64,000 nt of DNA from Candidatus Korobacter versatilis (GCA_016185395.1 JACPNR010000009.1:186001-250000), one strand, 5' to 3'. Numbered from the stretch's first letter, positions 48,812-59,097 are shown. The notes: generated from the sequence alone by a model not told the origin. Numbers and translations are program-made.

Positions 48812-49693
48812 ATGTTGAACATCACCATCCGCCGCAAAGCGAAGCAGTTTTCGAAGCTGGTGCGGCACTCCGCGCTCACACCGCTGACCGGCGAGGTGCG
48901 GCGTCCGGTGCTGGCGTCGAATGGCGACCTTGGGCTCACGTTCATCGGACACTCGAGTTTCTTCCTGCAGATGGCGGGCAAGAACATCGTGATCGACCCG
49001 AACTTCGCGCGCTGGCTGGTGGTGCTGAAGCGGCAGCGGCGGCCGGGTGTCCGCATCAAGGACCTGCCGCCGCTCGACTACGTGCTGGTCACGCACGCGC
49101 ACATGGACCATCTGCACAAGCCGAGCCTGCGGGCGCTGGCGCGCATGACGCGGCGCAAGACCGGGCGCGCGCCGAAGATCATCGTGCCGCACAACGTGCG
49201 CGACTTGGTGTTCGCGCTCGGATACGAAGAAGTCATCGAGCTGGAGTGGTGGCAGGCCCATCGCGACGGCAAGCTGAGCGTCACGCACACCCCCGCGCGC
49301 CACTGGGGCGCGCGCATGATCCGCGATTACCACCGCGGCTACGGCGGCTATGTGCTGCGCGCGGGCGGGCACTCGCTCTACCATGCGGGCGACACGGCGT
49401 ACTTCGAAGGCTTCCGCGAGATCGGCGAGCGGCTGCGGCCGGAGATCGCGCTGTTGCCCATCGGAGCGTATGATCCGCCGTCGTTCCGCAACGTCCATAC
49501 TTCACCGGAGGACGCGGTGCGCGCGTTCCTCGACATGGGCGCGGCGAAGCTGGTGCCGATGCACTACGGCAGCTTCCGGCTGTCGCACGAGCCGATGGAC
49601 GAGCCGCTGCGCCTGCTGGCGAAAGAGTCGTCCGCGCAGGGCGTGGCGGAGAAGGTTGTGGTGATGGAAGAGGGCGTCACGCGGTTCTTCTGA
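48812..49693 (+). CDS. MBL-fold metallohydrolase (UlaG/NAPE-PLD-like)
   Basis: A 293-residue metallo-beta-lactamase-fold enzyme. The metal motif THAHMDH, a following HW (ARHWGARM), Asp in YHAGDTAYF and His in MHYGSFRLSHEP give a binuclear zinc site. FIGHSSFFLQMAGKNIVIDP at the start is typical of the L-ascorbate lactonase/NAPE phospholipase group. The natural substrate is unclear. ATG 48812 starts the conserved region. Confidence 0.85.
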   Translation: MLNITIRRKAKQFSKLVRHSALTPLTGEVRRPVLASNGDLGLTFIGHSSFFLQMAGKNIVIDPNFARWLVVLKRQRRPGVRIKDLPPLDYVLVTHAHMDHLHKPSLRALARMTRRKTGRAPKIIVPHNVRDLVFALGYEEVIELEWWQAHRDGKLSVTHTPARHWGARMIRDYHRGYGGYVLRAGGHSLYHAGDTAYFEGFREIGERLRPEIALLPIGAYDPPSFRNVHTSPEDAVRAFLDMGAAKLVPMHYGSFRLSHEPMDEPLRLLAKESSAQGVAEKVVVMEEGVTRFF

Positions 49694-49699
49694 AAAGGG

Positions 49700-49727
49700 C
49701 ACAGTGGACAGTCCACAGTGCACAGTG
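49700..49727. repeat. four-unit CACAGTG heptamer tract
   Basis: CACAGTG, GACAGTC, CACAGTG and CACAGTG in exact 7-nt register, between the convergent MBL and glycerate kinase genes. Confidence 0.8.
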
Positions 49728-49743
49728 ACCGAAGGGCCTTCCA

Positions 49744-51096
49744 TCAATACGCCAGTAGAATCCTGAGGTCTCTGACGTTGTTCCCTGTCGGCCCGGTCGT
49801 GATGGCGTCGCCGAGCGTTTCGAATAGCGCGTGGGCGTCGAAGCCGGCGAGGGCCTTGGCCGGATCGAGGCCGGCGGCCTGCGCGCGAACCACGGTCGCG
49901 CCGTCGGCGATGGCGCCGGCGGCGGGACTGCTGCCATCGATGCCGTCCGTGCCGGCGCTCAGCACCGTGATGTTCTCGCCGGCGATCTTCTCGGCGCAGT
50001 AGAGCGCGAACTGCTGGTTGCGTCCGCCTACTCCCGACTTCCCTTCCACTTTTACCGTGACCTCGCCGCCCGAGATGAGGCAGACGCGAGAGACGCCCTC
50101 GCGCAGCTTGCGCAGTTTCTTTAGCAGATGGTCGGCGGCTTTGCGGTAGTCCCAGTCGTCGCATCCGTTGTCCACTTCGACGGCGAAGCCGTGCAGCGTG
50201 GCCTGTGCGGCGGCTTCTTTCTGGGCCGTCCCATTCGAGAGCACCGGCCACCAGCGCGAGCGGACGAAGCTGGGCTCATCCTTCTTCGGCGTCTCCTCGA
50301 GCGCGTGCCGCACGAACAGCTCGCGCACCGACTCGGGCAGCGCGGGCAGCAGCTTATGGCGCTGCGCGATGGCGTAGCAGTCGTCCACGGTGGAAGAGTC
50401 AGGCATGGTGGGGCCGGAGGCGAGCGAGTCGAGCGCGTTGTCGGGCACGTCCGACACCATGATGGAGACCTGCTGCGCGAGTGGGGCGGCGAGGGCCATG
50501 CGTCCGCCCTTGAGCGCGGAGAGATGCTTGCGGATGGCGTTGATCTCGGCGATGGGCGCGCCCGAGAGCACCAGCGCCTGGTAGGTCGCGACCACGTCTG
50601 CAAGCGAGACGTCGGGATCGATGGGCTTCTCGATGACGGCGGAGCCGCCGCCGGAGATGAGGAAGAGCGCGAGCGATTTCGCGGTGAGCGTGTGCAGCGT
50701 TTTGAATACGGCGTCGCCGGCGCGCAAGGATTCGGCGTTGGGCAGCGGGTGTCCGCCGTGGTAGTAGCGGAAGCCGGAGAGCTGCGTCCCGGGTTCGGTG
50801 GGCGCGACGACGATGCCGCTCAGTCCGGGGCCGACCTGGTCGGTGAGGGCCTGCAACATGGTGTGGGCGGCTTTGCCGAAGGCGAGGACGAAAACGCGGT
50901 TGTAAGCACCGAGGTCGTAGAGGTCGTCGCACACGCGCAGCACGCCGCGCGCGTAGCTCACGTGGCGTTCGAAGGCCTTGGGGATGCTGGTCTCGGCGAG
51001 CGCATGCAGAAAGAGGTCGCGCGCGGTCGAGCGCATCTCGTGCGCGGCACGTTCGGACTGCGGCTCAGGAGTGCCTGCGGAAGGCGGGCGCGGCAT
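49744..51096 (-). CDS. glycerate 2-kinase (MOFRL/DUF4147 type)
   Basis: A 450-residue class II glycerate kinase that makes 2-phosphoglycerate. The N-terminal DUF4147 domain has AFGKAAHTML and FLISGGGSAVIEKP; the C-terminal MOFRL domain has GEVTVKVEGKSGVGGRNQQF, SAGTDGIDGSSPAAGAI and TGPTGNNVRDLRI. It would return glycerate from glyoxylate salvage to central metabolism. ATG 51096 and ATG 51036 are both possible starts; neither has an SD. Confidence 0.9.
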   Translation of the reverse strand: MPRPPSAGTPEPQSERAAHEMRSTARDLFLHALAETSIPKAFERHVSYARGVLRVCDDLYDLGAYNRVFVLAFGKAAHTMLQALTDQVGPGLSGIVVAPTEPGTQLSGFRYYHGGHPLPNAESLRAGDAVFKTLHTLTAKSLALFLISGGGSAVIEKPIDPDVSLADVVATYQALVLSGAPIAEINAIRKHLSALKGGRMALAAPLAQQVSIMVSDVPDNALDSLASGPTMPDSSTVDDCYAIAQRHKLLPALPESVRELFVRHALEETPKKDEPSFVRSRWWPVLSNGTAQKEAAAQATLHGFAVEVDNGCDDWDYRKAADHLLKKLRKLREGVSRVCLISGGEVTVKVEGKSGVGGRNQQFALYCAEKIAGENITVLSAGTDGIDGSSPAAGAIADGATVVRAQAAGLDPAKALAGFDAHALFETLGDAITTGPTGNNVRDLRILLAY

Positions 51097-51119
51097 GGCG
51101 CAGCATTATGGCATGCGTG

Positions 51120-51150
51120 TTGTTTCCGCGGGCTAAAGCCCGCGAAACAA
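51120..51150. repeat. GCGGGCTAAAGCCCGC hairpin element
   Basis: TTGTTTCCGCGGGCT / AGCCCGCGAAACAA, a 14-bp stem with one bulge and an AA loop, between two leftward genes. On the minus strand it is not followed by a T-run. Similar GGGCT-TT-AGCCC text occurs at 28652. Confidence 0.65.
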
Positions 51151-51216
51151 ATAAGGGCAGCTGAACGGCGCGGCTGAAGCCGGCGCCCCTCCGAGATCGC
51201 GCGACGGATAACGACG

Positions 51217-51879
51217 TTAACGGTGCAGAGTCGTGCCGAGCCAGTCTTCGATGACACGCTGGACTTCCTTCACTTTGCCGGCAAAGAAATGATCCACGCC
51301 GGGAACGATGACGAGTTGCTTGGGCGGCGCGGCCTGCGCCACGACTTCTTTCACCTTGGCGGTGGGACCATACTCGTCGTTGCCTCCGCTGATGAAGAGT
51401 TTCGGCGTGGCGCAGTGCGCGAGGTAGTCGTAGGCGTAGGCGCGTCCCTCGGCGGCGATGGGCATGCCGAGCGCGATGATGGCGCGGACGTCGATCCGAC
51501 CGACTGGGGGATCGCCGCACGCCACGCGCATGCCGACGGCCGCGCCGAAGGAGAAGCCGGCGAAGACGAGCGGCAGGTGGAACTCCTGCGTCAGCCAGTC
51601 GAGCGCGACGCGAACGTCTTCCGCCTCGCCGCGTCCGTCGTCATGCTTGCCCTCGCTGAGCCCGGCGCCGCGGAAGTTGAAGCGCAACACGGGAAACCCG
51701 CAGCCGCTGAGCGCCTTCATCGCGTGGTAAACGACTTTGTTGTGTACCGTCCCGCCATAAAGCGGATGGGGATGGCAGACGAGCGCGGCGTGCGTGGCGT
51801 TGGCGGAGCCGGCGTTCAGCAAGGCTTCGAGACGTCCGGCCGGGCCGGCGAGGAAGAACGATTTGATCTCGGCGGGCAT
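51217..51879 (-). CDS. alpha/beta hydrolase, COG2945 type
   Basis: A 220-residue cytoplasmic hydrolase. ALVCHPHPLYGGTVHNKVVY at the N-terminus is typical of this group; nucleophile Ser sits in FAGFSFGAAVG, Asp near SGGNDEYGP and His in PGVDHFFAGK. Substrate unknown (esterase or dienelactone-hydrolase-like). It lies after the glycerate kinase gene's start and is transcribed in the same direction, separated by a 120-bp repeat spacer. Confidence 0.85.
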   Translation of the reverse strand: MPAEIKSFFLAGPAGRLEALLNAGSANATHAALVCHPHPLYGGTVHNKVVYHAMKALSGCGFPVLRFNFRGAGLSEGKHDDGRGEAEDVRVALDWLTQEFHLPLVFAGFSFGAAVGMRVACGDPPVGRIDVRAIIALGMPIAAEGRAYAYDYLAHCATPKLFISGGNDEYGPTAKVKEVVAQAAPPKQLVIVPGVDHFFAGKVKEVQRVIEDWLGTTLHR

Positions 51880-51903
51880 CTGTAGGAAAGCCAGTTTTAA
51901 CTT

Positions 51904-51931
51904 GCAACTCGAAACTCGACACTCGAAACTG
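51904..51931. repeat. four-unit GAAACTC heptamer tract
   Basis: GCAACTC, GAAACTC, GACACTC and GAAACTG in exact 7-nt register, ending five bases before the ATG of the M20 gene. Confidence 0.85.
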
Positions 51932-51936
51932 GGGCG

Positions 51937-52932
51937 ATGGACCTGCTCCGGCTGACGCGCCAGCTCGTCGAGATCGAATCCACCACCGGCCGCGAGGCTG
52001 TGTGCGGCGAGTTCCTGCTACGCGAGCTCGCCACTCTTGGATACCAGACGGCGCGCATCGATGTCGAGCCGGGACGCTTCAATGTGTGGGCGCATCCGCG
52101 CGAGAACAAATCGCCGGCCGTGGTCTTCTGCTCGCACATGGACACCGTTCCGCCGCACTTCCCTTTTCGCGAGGACGAGACGCGCATCTACGGGCGCGGC
52201 GCGTGTGACGACAAAGGCGTGATGGCGGCGCAGATCGCCGCCGCGGAAACGCTCAAGCAGCAGGGCGTCGGCGTGGGACTGCTGTTCACCGTGGGAGAAG
52301 AGACGGATTCCGCCGGCGCGAAGACGGCGAACAAGTTTGCTCCCGGCTCGAAGTTCCTGATCAATGGCGAGCCCACCGAGAACAAGCTCGCGGTGGCGAC
52401 CAAGGGCGTGCTCAACCTCGAACTCGTCGCCAAAGGAAAGCTGGCGCACTCGGCGTATCCGGAGCTGGGGGAATCGGCGATCGAGAAATTGCTGGACGCG
52501 CTGGCGCGCATCCGCGCCCTCCCGCTGCCCAGCGACCGCGAGATTGGGCGCTCCACGCTCAACATCGGACAGATCTCCGGCGGTCGCGCTCCCAACGTGG
52601 TCGCCGACGAAGCGCGCGCGAAGCTGCTGTTCCGCATGGTCACGCCGGCGGACGAGTTGAAAGAACAGATCGTCGCGGCCACGGGACACCTTGCCGAGGT
52701 CCACTTCAGCGCGCAGTCGCCGTTCATCCGGCTGCGGACGGTGGACGGCATGCCGACGATGGTGGCCTCGTTCTCGACCGACATCCCGCATCTTTCCAAC
52801 TGGGGCGAACCGCTGCTGCTCGGGCCGGGGTCGATCCACGTGGCGCACACCGCGGACGAGCACGTGGAGAAGGTGGAACTGCTGCGCGCGGTGGAACTCT
52901 ACGTCGCGGTCGCCAAGAAGCTTCTCATCTGA
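51937..52932 (+). CDS. M20-family metallopeptidase/deacylase (ArgE/DapE-like)
   Basis: A 331-residue cytoplasmic zinc hydrolase. Metal ligands and catalytic residues are visible: CSHMDTVPPHFPF, GRGACDDKGVMAAQ, GEETDSAGA and the C-terminal GSIHVAHTADEHV. The inserted dimerisation domain (about 165-265) is present. Activity could be acetylornithine deacetylase, succinyl-diaminopimelate desuccinylase or a dipeptidase; context does not decide. The ATG lies next to a heptamer tract. Seventeen bases separate it from the next gene. Confidence 0.85.
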   Translation: MDLLRLTRQLVEIESTTGREAVCGEFLLRELATLGYQTARIDVEPGRFNVWAHPRENKSPAVVFCSHMDTVPPHFPFREDETRIYGRGACDDKGVMAAQIAAAETLKQQGVGVGLLFTVGEETDSAGAKTANKFAPGSKFLINGEPTENKLAVATKGVLNLELVAKGKLAHSAYPELGESAIEKLLDALARIRALPLPSDREIGRSTLNIGQISGGRAPNVVADEARAKLLFRMVTPADELKEQIVAATGHLAEVHFSAQSPFIRLRTVDGMPTMVASFSTDIPHLSNWGEPLLLGPGSIHVAHTADEHVEKVELLRAVELYVAVAKKLLI

Positions 52933-52949
52933 AGCGTTAGACTAACCAG

Positions 52950-55097
52950 ATGTCCACGAGCACCGAGAACGCGCTGGCGCAGGCGGCTTCGTCGTACCTG
53001 CGGTCGGCGGCGCACCAGCCCATCCGCTGGCACGAGTGGGGCGAAGCGGCGTTTGCGCTGGCTAGCGCCGAGAACAAACCCATCCTGCTCGACATCGGCG
53101 CGGTGTGGTGCCACTGGTGCCACGTGATGGACCGCGAATCCTACGAGAACCCGGCCATCGCCGAGCTCGTGAACGAGAAGTACGTTGCGGTGAAGGTGGA
53201 CCGCGACGAGCGTCCGGACGTGGACAGCCGCTACCAGGCGGCGGTGCAGGCGCTCAGCGGACAGGGCGGCTGGCCGCTGACCGTTTTTCTGACGCCCGAC
53301 GGCAAGCCGTTCTACGGCGGCACGTACTTCCCTCCTGATGACCACTACGGACGTCCCGGATTCAAGCGCGTGCTGCTGGCGATCTCGGAAGCCTTCCACA
53401 CCAAGCAAGATGAGGTGAAGCAATCGGCCGAGCAGTTGCTCTCCGTGATCTCGCAGACGGAAGCGTTCGCGGGACGCGGCCGCGACCTGTCGCCGGCGGT
53501 GATGCAGGCGGCCATCGGCGCCATCGTGCGTTCCGCCGAGAAGATGTTCGACGCGGAGAACGGTGGCTTCGGCAGCGCGCCGAAGTTTCCGCACTCCTCC
53601 GCGGTCGAGGTGCTGCTCGACCGCTACGCGCGCGGCGGAGGCGGCCAGGAAAAGCTGCGCGAGATCATCGACCTCACGCTCACGAAGATGGCGCATGGCG
53701 GCGTCTACGACCAGATCGCCGGCGGCTTCCATCGTTACTCGGTGGACGCGCAGTGGATCGTGCCGCATTTCGAAAAGATGTCGTACGACAACTCGGAGCT
53801 GCTGAAGAACTACGTCCATGGATACCAGGCGCTGAACGAGCCGTTCTTCGCCGCCGTGGCGAAGGACATCATCCGCTGGATGGACGCGTGGCTCTCCGAC
53901 CGCGAGTGCGGTGGCTTCTACGCGTCGCAGGACGCCGACATCTCGCTCGACGACGACGGCGACCACTTCACCTGGACGCTCGCGGAAGCGAAAGAAGTAC
54001 TGAGTGGCGACGAACTCGCCGCCGCGGCGCTGCGCTACGACATCAACGAGACCGGCGAGATGCACCACAACCACGAGAAGAACGTGCTGTACGTGCGCAG
54101 CTCGATCGAGGAGATCGCGCACAAGTTGAATAAGGCGCCGGCGGAAGCGGCGGCGGCGCTCACACGCGCGACACAGAAGATGTACGAGGCGAGGAAGCAG
54201 CGTCCTATTCCGTACGTGGACAAGACGGTGTACACGAACTGGAACGCACTGTGCATCTCGGCGTACCTCGACGCCGCCCGCGCGCTGCGACTGGACGACG
54301 CGAAGCACTTCGCGCTGCGCTCGCTCGACCGCATCCTCGCGGAAGCGTGGTCGAACCAGCGCGGGCTCGCGCACGTGATCGCGTACTCGGATCCACAAGC
54401 GATGAAGCGGCACGTCCCCGGAATGCTCGACGACTACGCCTACACCACCATCGCCTGCCTCGACGCATACGAGGCCACCGGGGCGTTGAGCTACTTCGAG
54501 TTTGGGCGGCGGATCGCCGACCGCATGGTCGAGGGCTTCTTCGATAGGGTGGGCGGCGGATTCTTCGATACCGCGCAGGGCGAGCAAGGACTGCTGGGCG
54601 CGCTGAGCGCGCGACGCAAACCGTTCCAGGATTCTCCGACGCCTGCCGGCAATCCCGCGGCGGCAATCGCTCTGCTGCGGCTGCATGCCTACACCAACCA
54701 CGCGAGCTACCGGGAGAAGGCTGAAGCAACACTTGAGGTATTCGCCGGACTCGCTGAGCAGTTCGGCATTTTCGCTGGTACGTATGGGACCGCCGCCATC
54801 CTCTATTCGACGCCGCACACGCAGGTGGTGGTCATCGGTGAGGACGAACGGGCACAGCGACTCGAAGCCGCGGCATTGGCGCCGTTCGCATTGAACAAGG
54901 CGGCGTTGCGGCTGCCGCACAATGAGGTCGTCGCGCAGAACCTGCCGCCGGCGCTGGCGGAGACGGTGGCGAACCTGCCTGCGGTGAAGCAGCCGGAGAG
55001 CGTTGCCGTCGTGTGCGCCGACTTCGCCTGTCGTCCGCCGATCGCCGATGCCGACGAACTGGAGAGCACGCTGCGGAAATTACTCGCGGCGAGGTGA
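52950..55097 (+). CDS. DUF255 thioredoxin-like protein (YyaL/SPATA20 family)
   Basis: A 715-residue cytoplasmic protein. The N-terminal thioredoxin-like DUF255 domain has the motif WCHWCHVMDRES (C54 and C57) and DERPDVDSRYQ. The rest is an alpha/alpha barrel like N-acylglucosamine 2-epimerases (GGVYDQIAGGFHRYSVD, VPHFEKMSYDN). Function of the family is not well defined. Length is normal. Confidence 0.9.
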   Translation: MSTSTENALAQAASSYLRSAAHQPIRWHEWGEAAFALASAENKPILLDIGAVWCHWCHVMDRESYENPAIAELVNEKYVAVKVDRDERPDVDSRYQAAVQALSGQGGWPLTVFLTPDGKPFYGGTYFPPDDHYGRPGFKRVLLAISEAFHTKQDEVKQSAEQLLSVISQTEAFAGRGRDLSPAVMQAAIGAIVRSAEKMFDAENGGFGSAPKFPHSSAVEVLLDRYARGGGGQEKLREIIDLTLTKMAHGGVYDQIAGGFHRYSVDAQWIVPHFEKMSYDNSELLKNYVHGYQALNEPFFAAVAKDIIRWMDAWLSDRECGGFYASQDADISLDDDGDHFTWTLAEAKEVLSGDELAAAALRYDINETGEMHHNHEKNVLYVRSSIEEIAHKLNKAPAEAAAALTRATQKMYEARKQRPIPYVDKTVYTNWNALCISAYLDAARALRLDDAKHFALRSLDRILAEAWSNQRGLAHVIAYSDPQAMKRHVPGMLDDYAYTTIACLDAYEATGALSYFEFGRRIADRMVEGFFDRVGGGFFDTAQGEQGLLGALSARRKPFQDSPTPAGNPAAAIALLRLHAYTNHASYREKAEATLEVFAGLAEQFGIFAGTYGTAAILYSTPHTQVVVIGEDERAQRLEAAALAPFALNKAALRLPHNEVVAQNLPPALAETVANLPAVKQPESVAVVCADFACRPPIADADELESTLRKLLAAR

Positions 55098-55173
55098 CGC
55101 GGGTCACCGACAAGCGGCGAGATATCCTGCATCCTGCTCACCAGGCCATCATCGAACCTGAGAGGAGAACAAT

Positions 55174-55671
55174 ATGCCTACCATGACGCAGCAGAGTTTC
55201 CGGACCAGCGTTGATATCTCCGAGAAGCAGCGCAACGCCATCATCGAAGTTCTGAACCGCCGGCTGGCCGACGCCGCCGACCTGAAGACGCAGACCAAGT
55301 ACGCGCATTGGAACGTGAAAGGAATGAACTTCATCGCCCTCCACGAGTTGTTCGACGAGATCGCCGGACACGTGGAAGCACACATCGACCTGATCGCCGA
55401 GCGCGTGACGGCGCTGGGTGGTGTCGCGACCGGAACGGCGCGGCAGACGGTGGCGGCATCGAGCATCGGCGAGTACAACCTCGACGCTGTCTCCGGCGAG
55501 GAGCACGTGGCCGCGTTGTCGAAGCAACTGGCGAAGTTTGCGAACGCGGTGCGCGAAGGCATCGAGGCCACGGACAAACAGGGTGACAAGGCGACGAGCG
55601 ACCTGTTCACGGAGATCGCGCGCCAGGCCGACAAAGACCTGTGGTTCCTCGATGCGCATCTGCAACGCTGA
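55174..55671 (+). CDS. dps: Dps-family ferritin-like DNA-protection protein
   Basis: A 165-residue ferritin-like protein forming a dodecamer that oxidises and stores iron and can shield DNA. Ferroxidase residues appear in YAHWNVKGMNFIALHELFDE followed by IAGHVEAHIDLIAERV. AGAGGAGA precedes ATG 55174. Stress induction is usual for the family, but no operator is evident in the 76-bp spacer. Confidence 0.92.
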   Translation: MPTMTQQSFRTSVDISEKQRNAIIEVLNRRLADAADLKTQTKYAHWNVKGMNFIALHELFDEIAGHVEAHIDLIAERVTALGGVATGTARQTVAASSIGEYNLDAVSGEEHVAALSKQLAKFANAVREGIEATDKQGDKATSDLFTEIARQADKDLWFLDAHLQR

Positions 55672-55796
55672 CCTTTATCGCGGGACATTATCACGGGACA
55701 TCGGGCACATCGGGGCCGGCCAACCGCCGGCCCTTCTCTTTTCCGGAATCAACGCGGAGGCTTCGGTAGAATGCTGACTTCCGCCGGAGGCCTTGC

Positions 55797-57770
55797 TTGA
55801 ACGAAACGACCGTCTTCCCACCGCCGAAACATTTCACCGAGCAGGCAGCGTCCGCGTCTGCCCGCAGCATGGCGGATTACGAGCGCATGTATGCCGCTGC
55901 CGCGAGCGAGCCGGAAAGGTTCTGGGCGGAGCAGGCGGCGCAGCTCGATTGGTCGGCGAAGTGGAACAAGGTGCTCGACTGGTCGAAGCCTCCGTTTGCG
56001 AAGTGGTTCGTGGGCGGAACGCTGAACGCGAGCGCGAACTGCATCGACCGGCACCTTTCCACGTGGCGGCGGAACAAAGCGGCCATCCTGTGGGAGGGCG
56101 AGAACTTCGAGCAGCGCACGCTGACCTACCAGGAATTGCATCGCAAGGTCGCGAAGCTGGCGAACGCGATGAAGGCGCTCGGCCTGAAGAAGGGCGTCCG
56201 CTCCATCATTTACATGCCGATGGTGCCGGAGGCGGCGGTGGCGATGCTGGCGTGCGCGCGCCTGGGCATGCCGCATTCCGTGGTCTTCGGCGGATTCTCG
56301 GCGGAGGCGTTGAAGACGCGCATCAACGACCTCGAAGCCACCGTCGTGCTCACCGCGGACGCTTCCCTGCGTCGCGGCAAGGAAGTGCTGCTCAAGCAGA
56401 ACGTGGATGAGGCGCTGAAAGACTGCCCCAGCGTGCAGCACGTCATCGTCTACAAGCGGCTGGGGCGGATGATCGAGATGAAGCAGGGCCGCGACCACTG
56501 GTGGGACGACCTCACGTTCGGTGTATCGGAAGTGTGTCAGGCAGAACCCCTGGACAGCGAGCATCCGCTGTACGTGCTCTACACGTCGGGCACGACGGGC
56601 AAGCCGAAGGGCGTGGTGCACACCACCGGCGGCTACATGACGCAAGCGCTCGCGACCATGAAGTGGGTCTTCGACCTCAAGGAAGAGGACGTCTTCTGGT
56701 GTACCGCCGACATCGGTTGGGTGACCGGGCACACGTACGTCGTCTATGGGCCGCTGGCGGCGGGCGCGACGGTGCTGATGTACGAAGGCGCGCCGGACTG
56801 GCCCAAGCCCGACCGCTTCTGGCGCATCATCGAAAAATATCGCGTCTCTATCTTCTATACCTCCCCCACGGCGATACGGGCATTCATCCGGCAGGGCGAC
56901 GACTGGCCGAACGGGCGCGACCTGTCGTCGTTGCGTCTGCTGGGCACGGTGGGCGAGCCGATCAATCCGGCGGCGTGGCAGTGGTACTGGAAGACGATCG
57001 GCAAGGAACGCTGCCCGATCATCGACACGTGGTGGCAAACGGAGACGGGCGGCATCATGATCTCGCCGCTGCCGGCGGCCACGCCGATGAAGCCGGGCTC
57101 GGCGACCAAGCCGCTGCCGGGAGTTGCGCTCGAACTGGTGGACGAGCACGGCAAGGCCATCGACAAAGGCAAGGGTTTCCTCACCATCGCCAGGCCGTGG
57201 CCGGGAATGTTGCGCACGCTTTACAAGGACGACGAGCGCTTTGAGCAGAACTACTGGTCGCAATATCCCGGGCGCTACTTCACCGGCGACACGGCCGTCC
57301 GCGATGAAGACGGCTACCTCTGGGTGCTGGGCCGCAACGACGACGTCATCAAGGTTTCCGGGCACCGCATCTCGGGAGTGGAGATCGAGTCGGTGCTGGT
57401 CGCGAACAAGAACGTGGCGGAGGCGGCGGTGGTCGGCGCGCCGCACGACATCAAGGGCGAGGCCATCCACGCGTTCGTCACGCTGAAGGCGAACGTGCAG
57501 CCGAGTGATGCCGTGGCGCACGAGCTGAGTGATTGGATCGTGAAGGAGATCGGAGCGCTGGCGCGTCCGGAGAGGATCCACTTCGTTGCGGCGCTGCCCA
57601 AGACGCGCAGCGGGAAGATCATGCGCCGGCTGATGCGCGAGATCGTGACCACGCACAAGGTCGCCGGCGACACTAGCACGCTCGAGGACTACAGCGTGGT
57701 GGTGCAGCTCAGCCAGCAGGGCAAGGAAGAAGACGAGATACTCGGCGCAAAAGCCGGCAACAAGAAGTGA
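55797..57770 (+). CDS. acsA: acetyl-CoA synthetase
   Basis: A 657-residue AMP-forming acetate-CoA ligase. Signature segments: [14 protein letters not shown] (P-loop), WWQTETGG, and [11 protein letters not shown] with the Lys that is acetylated in regulated homologues. Start TTG 55797 has GGAGG six bases upstream and gives the expected length. It makes acetyl-CoA from acetate in the cytoplasm. Its TGA directly abuts the stop of the convergent glcF gene, with no spacer. Confidence 0.94.
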   Translation: MNETTVFPPPKHFTEQAASASARSMADYERMYAAAASEPERFWAEQAAQLDWSAKWNKVLDWSKPPFAKWFVGGTLNASANCIDRHLSTWRRNKAAILWEGENFEQRTLTYQELHRKVAKLANAMKALGLKKGVRSIIYMPMVPEAAVAMLACARLGMPHSVVFGGFSAEALKTRINDLEATVVLTADASLRRGKEVLLKQNVDEALKDCPSVQHVIVYKRLGRMIEMKQGRDHWWDDLTFGVSEVCQAEPLDSEHPLYVLYTSGTTGKPKGVVHTTGGYMTQALATMKWVFDLKEEDVFWCTADIGWVTGHTYVVYGPLAAGATVLMYEGAPDWPKPDRFWRIIEKYRVSIFYTSPTAIRAFIRQGDDWPNGRDLSSLRLLGTVGEPINPAAWQWYWKTIGKERCPIIDTWWQTETGGIMISPLPAATPMKPGSATKPLPGVALELVDEHGKAIDKGKGFLTIARPWPGMLRTLYKDDERFEQNYWSQYPGRYFTGDTAVRDEDGYLWVLGRNDDVIKVSGHRISGVEIESVLVANKNVAEAAVVGAPHDIKGEAIHAFVTLKANVQPSDAVAHELSDWIVKEIGALARPERIHFVAALPKTRSGKIMRRLMREIVTTHKVAGDTSTLEDYSVVVQLSQQGKEEDEILGAKAGNKK

Positions 57771-59081
57771 TCAGTAGGCTTCGTCGAGCACTTCGATGAC
57801 GTGCTTCACCTGCATGGGCAGGCCGCGCCGCGCCACGCCGGAGCGGAGCTGGAGCATGCAGCCGGTGTTCGCGGTCACGAGGAGGTTTACGCTGGTCGCG
57901 GCAACGTCGTCCATCTTCTCTTCGAGGATCTGCCCGGCGAGTTCCACCTCGACCACGTTGTAGACTCCCGCCGACCCGCAGCAGTAGTCCGGATGCTGCA
58001 TCTCCACCAGCTCCACGCCGGCGGCGCGCAACAGCTCGCGCGGCGCGGAACGGATCCTCTGCGCGTGCGCGAGATGGCACGGGTCCTGGTACGTCGCTCT
58101 GAGCGCGAGAGGATGCGCAGGCGGACGCACGCCGAGCTCCGCGAGATACTCCGTGACGTCGCGAACCTTCTTGACGAACTCCTGGGCCGAGGCGGCGGTC
58201 TCGCTGTCTTCGCTCGACCCGGCGAGCAGGTCCACATAGTCTTTCATCGCCGAGCCGCAGCCGGCTGCGTTGGTGACGATGGCGTCGCAACTCCACTGCT
58301 CGAAGGCGCGGATGTTGTTGCGCGCGAGGGTGCGGGCCTCTTCGCGGCGTCCGGCGTGGGCGTGCAGCGCGCCGCAGCATCCCTGCCCTTCCGGCATGAT
58401 GACCTCGAGGCCGTTGGCCTGGAGCACGCGGATGGTGGCGCGGTTGAGCGGATCGAAGGCCACGCTGCCCACGCATCCGGCGAGCAGAGCGACGCGTCCG
58501 CGGCGCTCGCCGCGCGCGGGAAACATGGCGCCGAAGTCCTCGAAGCTGAAGGCCTGGCTGACCTGGGGAGCGAGCGCTTCCATCGGCGCGAGTCCGAAGA
58601 GTTTGAGCAGCCCGCTGGCGCGGACGGCGCGCGCGAGCCACGAATGCTGATACCAGCGCAGGCGGCGCGCCCAGCGCGCGAGCTTCTTGTAGTCCCCCAA
58701 TAACCCGGCGTAGACGAAGTGGCGCACCCAGCTCGCGAGCCAGGGGCGGTGGTAGCGCTGCTCGATCTGGGCGCGGGCGCGCTCGACGATGTGTCCGTAG
58801 GGCACGCCGGAGGGGCAGGCCGTCTGGCAGGCGAGGCATCCGAGGCAGCGGTCGATGTGGGTGACGAATGCGTCGCCGATGGGCAAGCGGCCTTCGTCCG
58901 CGAGCATGACTTGGTAGATGCGTCCACGGGGAGACTCCATCTCGGTGCCGAGCACGCGATAGGTCGGACATTGCTGCAGGCAGAGTCCGCAGTGGACGCA
59001 GGTGGAGTAAAGCTCCCATGTGGGGCGGTCGTGCGCGCTGAAGCAGGAAGCGTGCGGCGCGGGTTCGATGGAGAGCGGCAT
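57771..59081 (-). CDS. glcF: glycolate oxidase iron-sulfur subunit
   Basis: A 436-residue Fe-S subunit of glycolate dehydrogenase. Two [4Fe-4S] motifs lie at the N-terminus (CVHCGLCLQQC with C28, C31, C34, C38; and CLGCLACQTAC). Two CCG domains follow (GCCGALHAHAG and YCCGSAGVYN). It passes electrons from the flavin subunits to the quinone pool. It is separated from glcE by a 120-bp spacer with an octamer repeat. The stop abuts the acsA stop. Confidence 0.93.
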   Translation of the reverse strand: MPLSIEPAPHASCFSAHDRPTWELYSTCVHCGLCLQQCPTYRVLGTEMESPRGRIYQVMLADEGRLPIGDAFVTHIDRCLGCLACQTACPSGVPYGHIVERARAQIEQRYHRPWLASWVRHFVYAGLLGDYKKLARWARRLRWYQHSWLARAVRASGLLKLFGLAPMEALAPQVSQAFSFEDFGAMFPARGERRGRVALLAGCVGSVAFDPLNRATIRVLQANGLEVIMPEGQGCCGALHAHAGRREEARTLARNNIRAFEQWSCDAIVTNAAGCGSAMKDYVDLLAGSSEDSETAASAQEFVKKVRDVTEYLAELGVRPPAHPLALRATYQDPCHLAHAQRIRSAPRELLRAAGVELVEMQHPDYCCGSAGVYNVVEVELAGQILEEKMDDVAATSVNLLVTANTGCMLQLRSGVARRGLPMQVKHVIEVLDEAY

Positions 59082-59097
59082 AGCGATTTTCGACTGA

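Noticed and set aside
52899-54920. 673-codon minus-strand frame across the DUF255 gene
   Set aside because: Antisense shadow with no recognisable domain; the plus-strand frame has clear family motifs.
55749-57656. 635-codon minus-strand frame across acsA
   Set aside because: Antisense shadow; acsA motifs are complete on the plus strand.
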